Below, piece after piece: positions 1 to 10,500 of a DNA stretch of 64,000 bases. This stretch comes from Acinetobacter sp. ANC 3929 (lineage in GTDB: Bacteria > Pseudomonadota > Gammaproteobacteria > Pseudomonadales > Moraxellaceae): NCBI RefSeq assembly GCF_000369405.1, contig NZ_KB849998.1:554273-618272 (forward strand), in the 5' to 3' direction. The position numbers were made by a program, and so were the translations under genes. The notes below the pieces were generated by a model. That model saw only the letters and a program-made list of their open reading frames with translations. It ran no database searches and was not told the DNA's origin. How positions within the stretch are numbered: the stretch's first letter is position 1; each line of letters opens with the position of its first letter.

Positions 1-93
1 GGTGTAAGTCTTGTGTTTCTTGCTCATGGTAAACTCCTGATGAGTGTGTTTAGTTTACCAAGTTAAAACCTCCTGTTTTTTCAGCACACATCA
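1..93 (-). mobile_element. IS3-family element, left copy, cut by window edge
   Basis: This is the orfA-side end of the same IS that is complete at 22702-23975 and 26863-28136, and it matches them base for base over the visible part. The IS terminus (TGATGTGTGCTG on the minus strand) ends at 93. The first nine codons of orfA run from 27 down to 1. The flanking bases TTG at 94-96 would be one target-site duplicate, but the other side lies outside the window. The copy sits inside the res gene and supplies its stop codon. Confidence 0.9.
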
Positions 94-2241
94 TTGCAAC
101 TCATCAGGGAGTGCAACCAGTTCACCATTAGCTTTGTCTTGATGATATTTAGGTGCAATATGATCATTATCATCGATATAGTCATTTCGTGTCAGATACT
201 TATGAATCTGCTTTGCCATGACTTTCGTCACTTCAAGTTTTGAGCCATCGACAAGTGTAAATACCTTGCCTTCAAAGTACTCCGGCGTTGCTTGTGTTGG
301 ACGACTCGCCAACGTATTTACAATCTCTGTCTGTAATTTAGCAACAAAGTCTTTGTAACTTTCATTGGTTACAACAGTCAGATTATTTAAACGATGAACT
401 TCACCTAATGCACCGAAATAGTTGGCATCCATGCGTTCGCCATTTTTATTCACCGCTAAGCGCAGACCACGTCCCACTTCTTGGCGACGTGAAATCGTAT
501 TATCTGAATGCTTCAGTGTACAAATTACAAAAACGTTTGGATTGTCCCAACCTTCACGTAAAGCAGAATGCGAAAAAATAAAACGTGTTGGTTCTTCAAA
601 TGACAATAAGCGCTCTTTATCTTTTAAAATGAGATCATAAGCATCTATATCATCCGCTTGTTGCACGGATACGCCCAATTCTTCATCTTTTACTTTCTTT
701 AAAGCTGGATCAATTAACTTTTTCGATTTCTTATCAATCGAGAAATAACCATTATGAGTTTTATCCACATCAATAGATTTTAAGTATTCTTGATATGGAT
801 CATTTTCTATATTGAGATCCAAAAACTCATTTAAAACAAATTGATATTGTTCTTTAAAGATTTGAGTGTATTCACCATCAATAGGATTATTATCTTCATC
901 ATACTGACGGTATTTAGCCACTTCATCGATAAAGAAAAGACTCAGAACTTTAATACCTTGATTATAAAGCTGACGTTCTTTTTGAAGATGTGCACGAATC
1001 GTTTCACGAATTTGAATCGTGCGCATGACTTGTTCATCAACATGTCCAACGGCTTCACCTACATGGATTTTTTTCCCATTTTCAAAAGTAACAGAGTTAT
1101 CCCGTGCATCAATATCGGTGACAACGTAACGGTCATGGTATTGCTCAGCCTGTCCAGAGATACTGTAAAGATTATCACCTTTTTTGATCTGTCGAATTAA
1201 ACGCATAAATCCATTTTTTTCTGCAATCTCTAATTCAAGACGTGCAACTGGTGCAGATTTTGAGACGAGAATATCCTGTAAATACAAATATCCATACGTA
1301 CCAGATAAACCTTGGACTTGGATACCTTTAACCGTAATTTTCTTTACTAGTTTTTGATTATAGGCATCTAAAGCATCTAAACGATACACCAAGTTATAGT
1401 CACGTTTATGCGTCGCAGAATAACGTAAAATAAATAATGGCTTGAAGTTTGCTAAAGATTGTAAGGTTTTTTCCGCCCCCATCTTTTGCGGTTCATCCAA
1501 AATTAGAATTGGACGGTTACGGCTAATGACATCAATCGGTCGGCGAGATTGAAATTCATCAAGCTCATCATAAATACGTCGATTATCTTTGCCAGTGGCA
1601 TTAAAAGCTTGAACATTAATGACCATGACATTAATGCCCGCATTTGAGCTAAAACTTTCTAAATGATGTAGGGCTTTAGAATCATAGATAAAGAAGCGGG
1701 CTTTTTTGCCGTATTGTTCCTGAAAATGATCTGCCATCATATCAAGGCTTTTATAGACACCTTCACGAATCGCGACACTTGGCACCACAATAATAAATTT
1801 CGACCAACCGTATCTTGCATTGAGTTCAAACATGGTACGGATATAGCAATAGGTTTTACCTGTACCAGTTTCCATTTCAATATTTAAATTCAGTGGACTG
1901 TCAGTGAGGTTTTTACCTTTAGCATCATCAACCACCAAATTGGGTGATGGTTCTAAAATATTCGTCATTTGTACATTTTGAATATTTTTAAGCACCGCAT
2001 TTAAGTCAATAATTTTGGCATTTTCGAAACCTACATCGGCAACAACTTTTTTAGTCTTACCACGCTGTAAATCTAATGTGTCTTCAAGCATATCGGCTTG
2101 CGCCGATGGTTTAGTAGATTTTGCTATGCCTTGGTCGATCATATAACGATGACCTTCCAGCTTAGGTTGTCCAACAAAACAATCCACAACAGCTTTAACA
2201 GCATCTTTCTGATAATCAAGTGTTTTAAAATGGATTTTCAT
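91..2241 (-). pseudogene. res: Type III restriction enzyme Res subunit, 3' end cut off by IS
   Basis: Res is the ATP-dependent translocase and nuclease subunit that cuts DNA together with Mod. Visible motifs are Walker A (METGTGKT, near residue 125), a DEPQ box ([10 protein letters not shown]), a SAT motif (RYSATHK) and motif VI ([11 protein letters not shown]). Type III Res proteins are usually about 900-1000 residues with a PD-(D/E)XK nuclease at the C-terminus. This frame has 716 codons, and its TGA stop (91-93) is made by the first three bases of the IS. The nuclease part is therefore missing from the readable protein. The start has a good RBS (AGAGGA). It is the last gene of the operon, 13 bases after mod. 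The lost 3' part may lie beyond the IS outside the window. Confidence 0.9.
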
Positions 2242-2254
2242 CTATTCAATCCTC

Positions 2255-4159
2255 TTAAATAAACTTAACTTCAGTTTCAGGCGATAGCTGCTTAAAGCGT
2301 TCTTTGATATTGGTTTTGTCGTGATCGAGTTGAATTGCACGTTCTGCTGATACGACCCGCAATGGCTTGTCTTGGGCAATTTCGTCCACCATCTTAAAGT
2401 TAAGTTCGTCAAAACATGCCACAAGGCTATTACCTGCCACATAGAAAACTTCTTTGCCTTGAATAGTTTTACGCTCAATTGGTAATGAGAGTTCAAGCCC
2501 CCAATCCAACATGACTTGGAACAATAAGTCTTCAGAAGTACGATCTTCTTTGATATGGTCGGCTAAATCTAAAATATCGACTTGCTTATAAGCATCAGGT
2601 GTGTAATACACATCTTTCATATTCGTGGAATCAATTTTGAGAACTCGGAAGCCAATATCTAAATTTTCGATGCCTTCTGCCCCTTTATTTTCCTCAATAA
2701 TTTTTGTACCCGCACGACGGATGCGTTCTTTTGAAATATCGCTAACAAATTCATAATTTAATTTTAAAGCAGTCGCATTTGACTTAAAATCATTACCAAT
2801 TTTATTAATCAGCTCTTTTAGCTGAATGACGATAAATTTTCTATAATTTCCATCTAAAATATTTTGTTCAAATATTGCATGAGCGGTCGTTCCACTACCT
2901 CCAAAAAAATCCAAGACAATATCATTTTTTTTAGTAGAAAGTGATATTATTCGACTCAATAATTTAATTGGTTTTGGATTATCAAATAATACGTTACCAT
3001 CAAAAAGTTCTTTTAGTTCTTGGCTTCCCTCTTGATTATGCCCTACGCTTTTATTATCCCACCAAGTCCACGGTCTTACTCCATCCGATTCACTTAAGAA
3101 TTTCTTTAGTCTTGGTCGATTTTCTCCATCCCTACCAAACCAAATTCTATTATCAGCAACTAAATCTAAAAAAGTTTTCTGAGCCATGGCCCAACAACGT
3201 CCTGATGGAGGAGTCATCTTTAATCCACTTGGCGTTGTGATTTCATAAAATTGTGATTTAGGTGCACGACCAGTTTGACCTGTTATATCTACAGAAGCCC
3301 AATCTCCCCGAGGATCATTATCAGGATTTGTATAGCCTTTTAATCTCTCAGAATCAAAAGGTAGGCTATTAAAATATACTAATTCCGAATTTTTTCCATA
3401 TATCATGATATAGTCATGCGCTGCACTAATATTCATTCTTGCATCAGGTGAGGTTTTCTTTTGCCATATGATTTTAGCAATGAAATTTTTCTCCCCAAAA
3501 ATTTCATTACACATATTACCTAAATTATTAATTTCAGAATCATCTAAGCTGATAAATATTACACCATCGTCAGTCAATAAATTTCTAGCTAATTTTAATC
3601 GGCTATACATCATACTCAGCCAATCGGAATGGAAACGACCATTACTATCAGTATTCGCAATTAAACGGTTACCTTCTTCATCAACTTGGTTTGATTTTTC
3701 AAAAAATACTTCAGTACTTTCAGCAAAGTCATCTTCGTAAATAAAATCATTACCCGTGTTATAGGGTGGGTCAATGTAAATCATTTTGACCTTACCCAAA
3801 TAATTTTCTTGCAGTAGCTTTAATGCTTCTAAATTATCACCCTCGATAAATAGGTTTTCTGTGCTATCAAAATTAACACTTTCCTCACGGCATGGACGCA
3901 AAGTTTTAGCAATTGGTGCATTGGCAGTCAGAATAGATTCTTTCTTTCCAACCCAATCAAGACGATAGCGTTCTTGCTCACCTTCAACCAAAACCTGTGA
4001 AAGTTCCTGTTTCAGCAAATCAAAATCAATGGCTTTTTTCAGCTCGCCATTTTCGATTTGTGCTTCTGTCACACAATTCGGGAATAAGGCAGCAATCTTT
4101 TCTATGTTGCTATCAACAAGGTTTAGGCTGTGCATTTTTAGTTGGTCTTGGTTTGGCAT
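2255..4159 (-). CDS. mod: Type III DNA methyltransferase Mod
   Basis: Site-specific adenine methyltransferase and target-recognition subunit of a type III restriction system. The catalytic motif DPPYNTG lies near residue 130 and precedes the SAM-binding motif DFFGGSGTTAHA near residue 415, the beta-class order known for Mod proteins. The stretch between them (INNLGNMCNEIFGEKNF onwards) should hold the target recognition domain. The length of 634 residues is normal and the frame is intact. The gene lies 24 bases after the helicase gene and 13 bases before res. Methylation should still work although res is broken, so Mod may act alone as an orphan methyltransferase. The recognition sequence cannot be read from the protein. 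Confidence 0.93.
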   Translation of the reverse strand: MPNQDQLKMHSLNLVDSNIEKIAALFPNCVTEAQIENGELKKAIDFDLLKQELSQVLVEGEQERYRLDWVGKKESILTANAPIAKTLRPCREESVNFDSTENLFIEGDNLEALKLLQENYLGKVKMIYIDPPYNTGNDFIYEDDFAESTEVFFEKSNQVDEEGNRLIANTDSNGRFHSDWLSMMYSRLKLARNLLTDDGVIFISLDDSEINNLGNMCNEIFGEKNFIAKIIWQKKTSPDARMNISAAHDYIMIYGKNSELVYFNSLPFDSERLKGYTNPDNDPRGDWASVDITGQTGRAPKSQFYEITTPSGLKMTPPSGRCWAMAQKTFLDLVADNRIWFGRDGENRPRLKKFLSESDGVRPWTWWDNKSVGHNQEGSQELKELFDGNVLFDNPKPIKLLSRIISLSTKKNDIVLDFFGGSGTTAHAIFEQNILDGNYRKFIVIQLKELINKIGNDFKSNATALKLNYEFVSDISKERIRRAGTKIIEENKGAEGIENLDIGFRVLKIDSTNMKDVYYTPDAYKQVDILDLADHIKEDRTSEDLLFQVMLDWGLELSLPIERKTIQGKEVFYVAGNSLVACFDELNFKMVDEIAQDKPLRVVSAERAIQLDHDKTNIKERFKQLSPETEVKFI

Positions 4160-4183
4160 TTATACAATCTCAATCATTTAATC

Positions 4184-6898
4184 TTAAAAATCTAAATTTT
4201 CCATATCCCAGTTTTTACCGAAATATGGACGTAATTGTTCGAGTGCTGTCGGCAATTCATCGGTACAGGTCACTCCTAAATAATTGGCTGCTCGCGTTGC
4301 ACCGACATATATGAACTTCTGATATAAATCAGGATGCTGTTGTAGCAGTTGATCTACTCCAACAAAGAAAACCGCTTCAAATTCTAAGCCCTTAATATAC
4401 TCAATGCTACAAACACGTACATCCGTTGCATTGCCTACACTTTGACCTTGCAAACATGCAATGGCTTTTAAATTAAACTCATCTAAATATTCTGTGAGTT
4501 TTTTCGACATAGGTTGTACATCAGCTTCATCTTTTACCAAGACGACAATAGAAGGTAAAAGTTGCTCTTCTGCATGATTTGTATTGACTAGACGTTCAAT
4601 TTCACTAATACGCAGGGTAATCCAGTGAGCAATATCATCTAAGTCTTCATGATATTCTGCTATAACAGGGGCTAAACCTGCAAAATCCGTAAACTTTGGT
4701 AATTCAGAACGTGCAGCCAAATCACTTTCATCCATTAAGTCCAAAATTGCATGTGTAAATTCATTTAATTTAGGGCTCTGACGATAAATGATATTAATAC
4801 GTTCAATTTCTAACTTTTCAGAAATCCATTCAATGAGTTCTAAATCCTTGATCCCGTGTGAAGTTAAACGCTGATTAAAGTCACCACAAGCAAAAAAAGA
4901 ATTGAGTAATGGATTAGTCATAGCTTGCATACATGCCAATTGTAATGCAGAAAAGTCAGTGGCTTCATCTACCATGATTTGATCTTTTAACAGAGTATCT
5001 CTTAAACTCTTTAACTCTTGGAATGCAATTTCATCAATATTTCTAATGATATAAGACTCGGTGAGTAAGTCTTTAATATTGCGAAGTATCACCAACAAAA
5101 TTAAATCCAGCTCTGATTGTGAAATTTTCTTTGCATCAAACTTCTGAACTGAAAAAAAATGTTGATAATGTTCTTCTTTTCTAAACTTTTTAAATAGACT
5201 TGTTGGCTTTTTATATAAACGTTTCCAGCAATTTAGGTTATGACGTAAACCATTTTGCAAAGCAATACCACGCCCTAATTGGCTGAGTCTTTCATCAGAA
5301 GGTAATTTACCCTCTAACCACTCAAGCAACTTCGCATCTTTACTGTTTTTTTTCAGTGTTTTCTTTAGGTAACAATTACGCGCAAGCTTTTTTATAAACT
5401 TTAGATATTCAGCTAAAGCTTTGGCTTGTTGAGTATGATTGACTGATGCATCAATCTCATCATCGTCATAATCAGCTTCATCATCCTCATCTTCTTCCAC
5501 ATTCTTTAAGCTTTCTAAAAAGCGTGCAAGTTCTTCAAGAATATTTTCATGTTTATTAATCAGTAGGTTTTTTTCTTCCTGAATAATTTTTTCACTGATT
5601 TTTTTCTCACCTTCAATCATTTTTTTAATTTGATTTTCAAGCTCAAAAAGCTGTCTATATTTGCTCTTGACTGAATTCTCACTCGTAATAATCACACTAA
5701 TTTTTTCAATAAGTTTTTCATCATTAAGACCTGAGGCCTGTTTTAAGATTTTTAGACCATTGTTTAGCTCTATATTTAAAGACAATTCAATAAAATTTTG
5801 GAAACTTGAATAGAAACGACGTGGATCATCTATATATTCTTGTTTAACAAATTCTTCATTTTGCACTAAAGCCAACCCTGAAGTATTGATGGGACTTTTG
5901 AGAATGCCTAAAGTTTTACGTGCAATATTACGAGCGCAATCAGACCAAGTAATTAAATTATCTTTAATTGCAATACCTTCATAATTAAAGGCTTTTAATA
6001 AATATTCTTTTAAAAGGTCTGAAGGGGTAAACATTAGCCAATCATTAAACCCTTTTCCATCTTTACCTAAATTTTTCAATAATTGTAATTCTGATTCTTG
6101 AAATGAACCTTCCGAAACATCTAACTTTTGCCCTAACCGCTTAATTAAAGTTGTCGTTTTTCCTGTACCTGGTGGGCCTAAAATAATGCGTTGTGAATTG
6201 ATAGGCAAACGAAAAATATTATCTTGATATTCATCTAACGCAGCTTGGCTACGCAATGACATCCCTGAGCGTATGTTGCGGGTTAGTGTTTTTAATTTGC
6301 CTGATAAAGTTTGCTCATGTTCATGTAATTGTTTGAGATAAGCTTCAACATCAATCCCTTTATCTTCAAGACTCTCTAACAATTGTCGAAAAGAGTCTAA
6401 ATTTACTTTTTCATCCTCTGTTAGAACTTCTACTTCTAAACAATCCCATATCTCTTCAATCATACGAGGCGTGAATTTAATTTTTCGAACTACATAGTAC
6501 TCTTGTTTACCAAACTCAATGTCTGATCCACAATTTAAAGCTGCTAAACGACCTAGTGGCGCACGATAGCTAATAAAATCAATTTTTTTCTCACGCCAAT
6601 CATTTAAGCCCGTAGGTGGTGCAACCTTTGAAATATACACACTGCGACAATAATTGTGATCTACATCTTCTAAGTCCACACGCATGAACACTGGTTCTTT
6701 AAATAGCTCAAGACTATCTTTTTGTACAAAATTTGAGGCATTTTCTAATATTAGAAATGCATTGTCAGTAAATGAATTTGCAGTAATCACTGAACCAGAA
6801 AAACCGGATTGCTCTAATATATCTTTTGCTTTCAGTGAGATATCAGAAACAATATCCAATGTCTGCCGAGCAATTATATTAATTTCCTGATTTGACAT
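4184..6898 (-). CDS. UvrD-like superfamily I helicase
   Basis: A 904-residue ATPase with superfamily I helicase motifs: Walker A (GPPGTGKTTTL, near residue 240), motif II (IMVDEATDFSALQ), and C-terminal motifs around EYIKGLEFEAVFFVGVDQ and FIYVGATRAANYLGV. A charged middle segment (EEDEDDEADYDDDEIDA) and a long helical insertion separate the two halves, and about 230 residues of unknown fold precede Walker A. The start has a clear RBS (GAGGG). It lies 10 bases after the DUF4391 gene and 24 bases before mod, in one operon. A UvrD-like helicase is not part of the standard two-gene type III system, so it is probably an added module of this defence operon. Its exact job is unknown. Confidence 0.88.
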   Translation of the reverse strand: MSNQEINIIARQTLDIVSDISLKAKDILEQSGFSGSVITANSFTDNAFLILENASNFVQKDSLELFKEPVFMRVDLEDVDHNYCRSVYISKVAPPTGLNDWREKKIDFISYRAPLGRLAALNCGSDIEFGKQEYYVVRKIKFTPRMIEEIWDCLEVEVLTEDEKVNLDSFRQLLESLEDKGIDVEAYLKQLHEHEQTLSGKLKTLTRNIRSGMSLRSQAALDEYQDNIFRLPINSQRIILGPPGTGKTTTLIKRLGQKLDVSEGSFQESELQLLKNLGKDGKGFNDWLMFTPSDLLKEYLLKAFNYEGIAIKDNLITWSDCARNIARKTLGILKSPINTSGLALVQNEEFVKQEYIDDPRRFYSSFQNFIELSLNIELNNGLKILKQASGLNDEKLIEKISVIITSENSVKSKYRQLFELENQIKKMIEGEKKISEKIIQEEKNLLINKHENILEELARFLESLKNVEEDEDDEADYDDDEIDASVNHTQQAKALAEYLKFIKKLARNCYLKKTLKKNSKDAKLLEWLEGKLPSDERLSQLGRGIALQNGLRHNLNCWKRLYKKPTSLFKKFRKEEHYQHFFSVQKFDAKKISQSELDLILLVILRNIKDLLTESYIIRNIDEIAFQELKSLRDTLLKDQIMVDEATDFSALQLACMQAMTNPLLNSFFACGDFNQRLTSHGIKDLELIEWISEKLEIERINIIYRQSPKLNEFTHAILDLMDESDLAARSELPKFTDFAGLAPVIAEYHEDLDDIAHWITLRISEIERLVNTNHAEEQLLPSIVVLVKDEADVQPMSKKLTEYLDEFNLKAIACLQGQSVGNATDVRVCSIEYIKGLEFEAVFFVGVDQLLQQHPDLYQKFIYVGATRAANYLGVTCTDELPTALEQLRPYFGKNWDMENLDF

Positions 6899-6908
6899 GT
6901 TATCCCTC

Positions 6909-7595
6909 TTATTTCAATAAGCTTTTTATCTGTTGCAACTGAATGTTTAGCTCAGCTATTTTCTGATTAATTTCAACCTTACGATTAAACTGTTTTTCAT
7001 TTCTCAACTTGGATTTCAACTGATGAAACTGTTTTAACAAGCTTTCAAGTTGTTCGGCTTTCTGTAATTTAAGTTCAAGAGAAATAGATTCCCGATCTTG
7101 GTGCTGTTCTCCACTTGCTGCTAGTGGTAATAACTGTTCGATGAAATGTTCATATAGATCAGCCAATTTTAGGTAAAGAGGTAATTCAGCACGTTTATGA
7201 TCTTCTAACCACTCAGAAGCATAATATTGACCTATCACAGCTTTGCTTTTATCTGCTTGATTCAACCGTTTATACGTTGCAACGAATTTAACTTTATCCT
7301 GATAAACCACTTCAAAAACAATAGGCGTTAAAATGAGTTTGTCGATAAAAGATAGAATTGAAATATCTAAATTTTCCACACGACTTTTCACTCGAAAAAT
7401 TTGAATTTCTTTCAAGTCATCTTGATCTTCAAGGTGAATCGTAGAAGCTGACAGTTTATAAGCCCAACGAATACTCTCGACTTGATTCACAAAGAGTTGC
7501 TCAATTTTACCGTTAGCTTTACCTTGTTCGTAGAACTTGTTTTTCGGAATTATGCGGTCAACTTTGGCTTGTTGTGGAAATTGATATAGCTTCAT
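6909..7595 (-). CDS. DUF4391 domain protein
   Basis: A 228-residue protein of the DUF4391 family (N-terminal pattern FPQQAKVDRIIPKNKFYEQG). This family is often found between SNF2-type helicases and type III mod/res genes in defence islands. The last 50 residues or so are rich in Lys, Glu and Gln and look like a coiled coil. The gene starts 2 bases after the stop of the upstream helicase gene, so the two are probably translationally coupled. No catalytic motif is visible. An adaptor or regulatory subunit is an inference, as no biochemical role is known to me. Confidence 0.85.
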   Translation of the reverse strand: MKLYQFPQQAKVDRIIPKNKFYEQGKANGKIEQLFVNQVESIRWAYKLSASTIHLEDQDDLKEIQIFRVKSRVENLDISILSFIDKLILTPIVFEVVYQDKVKFVATYKRLNQADKSKAVIGQYYASEWLEDHKRAELPLYLKLADLYEHFIEQLLPLAASGEQHQDRESISLELKLQKAEQLESLLKQFHQLKSKLRNEKQFNRKVEINQKIAELNIQLQQIKSLLK

Positions 7596-7597
7596 GA

Positions 7598-10500
7598 CTA
7601 AGTATCTTCAATCACAATAAAGCTAATTAGTTCAAAATCATTTAAGCCTGAAACAACATCAACCAATGCCGAAGTTGTCAAACCCGAAAACAGACTATCA
7701 ATATCCTTTTCAACTTTTATATTTTGAATGCTATGGATCACGGTATCCAACAATGCTGAATATTGACTCATATCTCGTCCATCGTTGGTTTCTTGATTAA
7801 ATTTTTCATAAGCTTCTGGTATTGGATCAACTTTTCCACGACATGCTTTCCTAGCGATATCCAATAAATATTTGGCTTGAGTGTAGTCATAAACCACTTC
7901 ACCGCTTTTATTAATATAAATCAAATAGTACGGATATAAGCGATTACTTTGACTCGTATGCGACTCAGGATGTCGTGCTCTTAAAGTAAAAATGACTCCT
8001 GTATTTAAGCCTAGTTCAGGTTGTGCAGGCACAACAGTATGAAGACCATTTGGCAATCGTTTCAACTCGGGATGTTGTTCCAAATAGCCAAGCAAATCCA
8101 TACGAAAGTCATTTAGACCTAAATCCGTAATTGATACACCTGTATTCGCATCTTCCAAATCCAGTACTTCATTTTGTAATTTTTGTAGTTGTTCTTTGCG
8201 ATATGCCATATCGTTGGCTTGAGCACTCAGAACATTATCATCCCCTGTACTCGTCATATCGACAATGACCATCCGATTTTCAACACGTTCTCGTAGGTTG
8301 ATATATTCATCTAAACTAATATCAGGCCAGTAATTCACAAGCTGAATCACATCATTGGATGAGCCAATACGATCCACTCGACCAAACCGCTGAATGATGC
8401 GGACAGGATTCCAGTGAATATCGAAATTAATCAAATAATCACAATCTTGTAAGTTTTGTCCTTCAGAAATACAGTCTGTGGCAATTAAAATATCAATTTC
8501 TCGTGCTTCATTTGGGAATATATCTTGTTTTTGTTTTGATTTTGGCGAAAACAACGTCAGTAAACCTTGCATATCGTAGGCTTTACGGCTGCCTAACATT
8601 GTTTTAATGGTTGAATTGTTTTTTGAGCCAGTAATACAAGCACTGTGTAATTGATGCTGTTCATGTAAATAGGGTGCTAGATGTTCATAAATATAATGTG
8701 CAGTATCTGCAAACGCAGTAAAAATGATCACTTTGCAGTTTGAAGGGTTAATTGGCTGTTGGACCTTCTCAATCACTTGCTGTTTTAAATGTTGTAGTTT
8801 CACATCGTGGGCTGCATCGATTACTTTAATTGAACGTAATAAACCGAGAATCAGTTGATGATCACCTTCAAGATCAACTTTCCAAGTCATGAGATCCAAA
8901 TCACCTAGATGAATTTTGAGTTTTTTCCCAATTAAATCTTCACTACTTAGTCCCTCATCATTTTCATCTTCATCATATCCAAAATCAGTTGAAATACTGA
9001 TTTCATCCGAAGATTGCCGTGTTTCAAAATCAGCAATTTGTGATAGGACTTTCTCAATATTATTTTTTAGTACAGTTAGTGTTAAACGAAAGGCATGGAC
9101 AGAACTTTCAAGCCGTTTCAGCAAATTCACCGTCATTAAGGCTTGTAGACTTTTTTCCCGATCCTTTTGCTTAAATTTTTTCCCATCCCCTACTTGAGTA
9201 TCAAATAGCTCTTCATATTTTTTTAACGCGCTTGGAAAAATGTAACTCACTGGCGCATAGACAGACATCTTAATTAATGACAGATCGGCATATATTTCAT
9301 TCAGAGATACAGTATTGTGCTCAGTCGACAACGCACAGTGAAATGAAATTGGCTTTAATCGTTGGGGGAATTGCCCAATATCTTTAGTATCGTAAAAAGT
9401 TTGAATATGCTTTCTAGAACGGGCAATCGTGACACTATCTAACAACTTAAAGAAATCAAAATCCAATAAGTTTAAAATTGCTTGTGTATTACGTTGCTTC
9501 GGATCAAGTTTTGCCCATGTATTAAAACTTGCTTGCGCACGACTAAAAATTGTTGAAATATCCCTCTCGGTATCCAACTTTTGTTCAAGCAATGAAGCAT
9601 TACCCTCATATGCCAATGCCAACTGATTTTTTAAATCATTAAAACGATTATTGACTGGAGTTGCGGAAAGCATCAAAACCTTAGTTTTTACACCTTGACG
9701 AATAATTTTATTCATCAATTTATCGTAACGAGTTTCTTTATCTTTATAAGTATCTCGGTTTCTAAAATTATGTGACTCATCAATTACAACAAGATCATAA
9801 TTTCCCCAATTGATCTTTGCTAAATCAATCCCGAGTGTTTCACCGCTACTACGTGATAAATCAGTATGATAAAGAACATCATAGTTAAAACGATCTTTAG
9901 CAAAAATATTGGTGACTAAGTTCGCATTATAATTGGTCCAGTTAGCGCTTAATTTTTTTGGGCAAAGTACCAAAACACTTTTATTTCTTAGTTCATAATA
10001 CTTAATCACAGCCAATGCAGTAAAAGTTTTACCCAATCCAACACTGTCTGCCAAGATACAGCCATTATAGCTTTCAAGCTTATTAATGATCCCTACTGCT
10101 GCATCTTTCTGAAAATTGAACAACCTATTCCATATCAAAGTATCTTGATAACCCGTTAGATCATTTGGCATCACATCTTCATTTAAATCTTCCAAAAAAT
10201 CCTTGAAGATGTTGTAAAGCATTAAGAAATAAATACGTTCAGGAGGATTCTCTTGATAGACCGATTCGATATGCTGAATAATTTCACTGGTGACATCATC
10301 AACTTTTGAAGCGTCATTCCAAATTTGGTTAAATAATTGAATGTAAGTTTGTACTGTAGCAGTCTCATCAAAGCAATTTACGATATTCGAGATCGCATTA
10401 CCCTTCTCAAAACCAAGTCCCATTGGAGTAAATCCTTGGATAGGCATGTATGTTAGGGAATGTTCAGGTTTTTGGATGTTGATAAATTCCTGCATTGGCG

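Noticed and set aside
2242-2496. 84-codon frame overlapping the end of mod
   Set aside because: It lies wholly inside mod in another frame, apart from the short gap before res, and has no recognisable domain.
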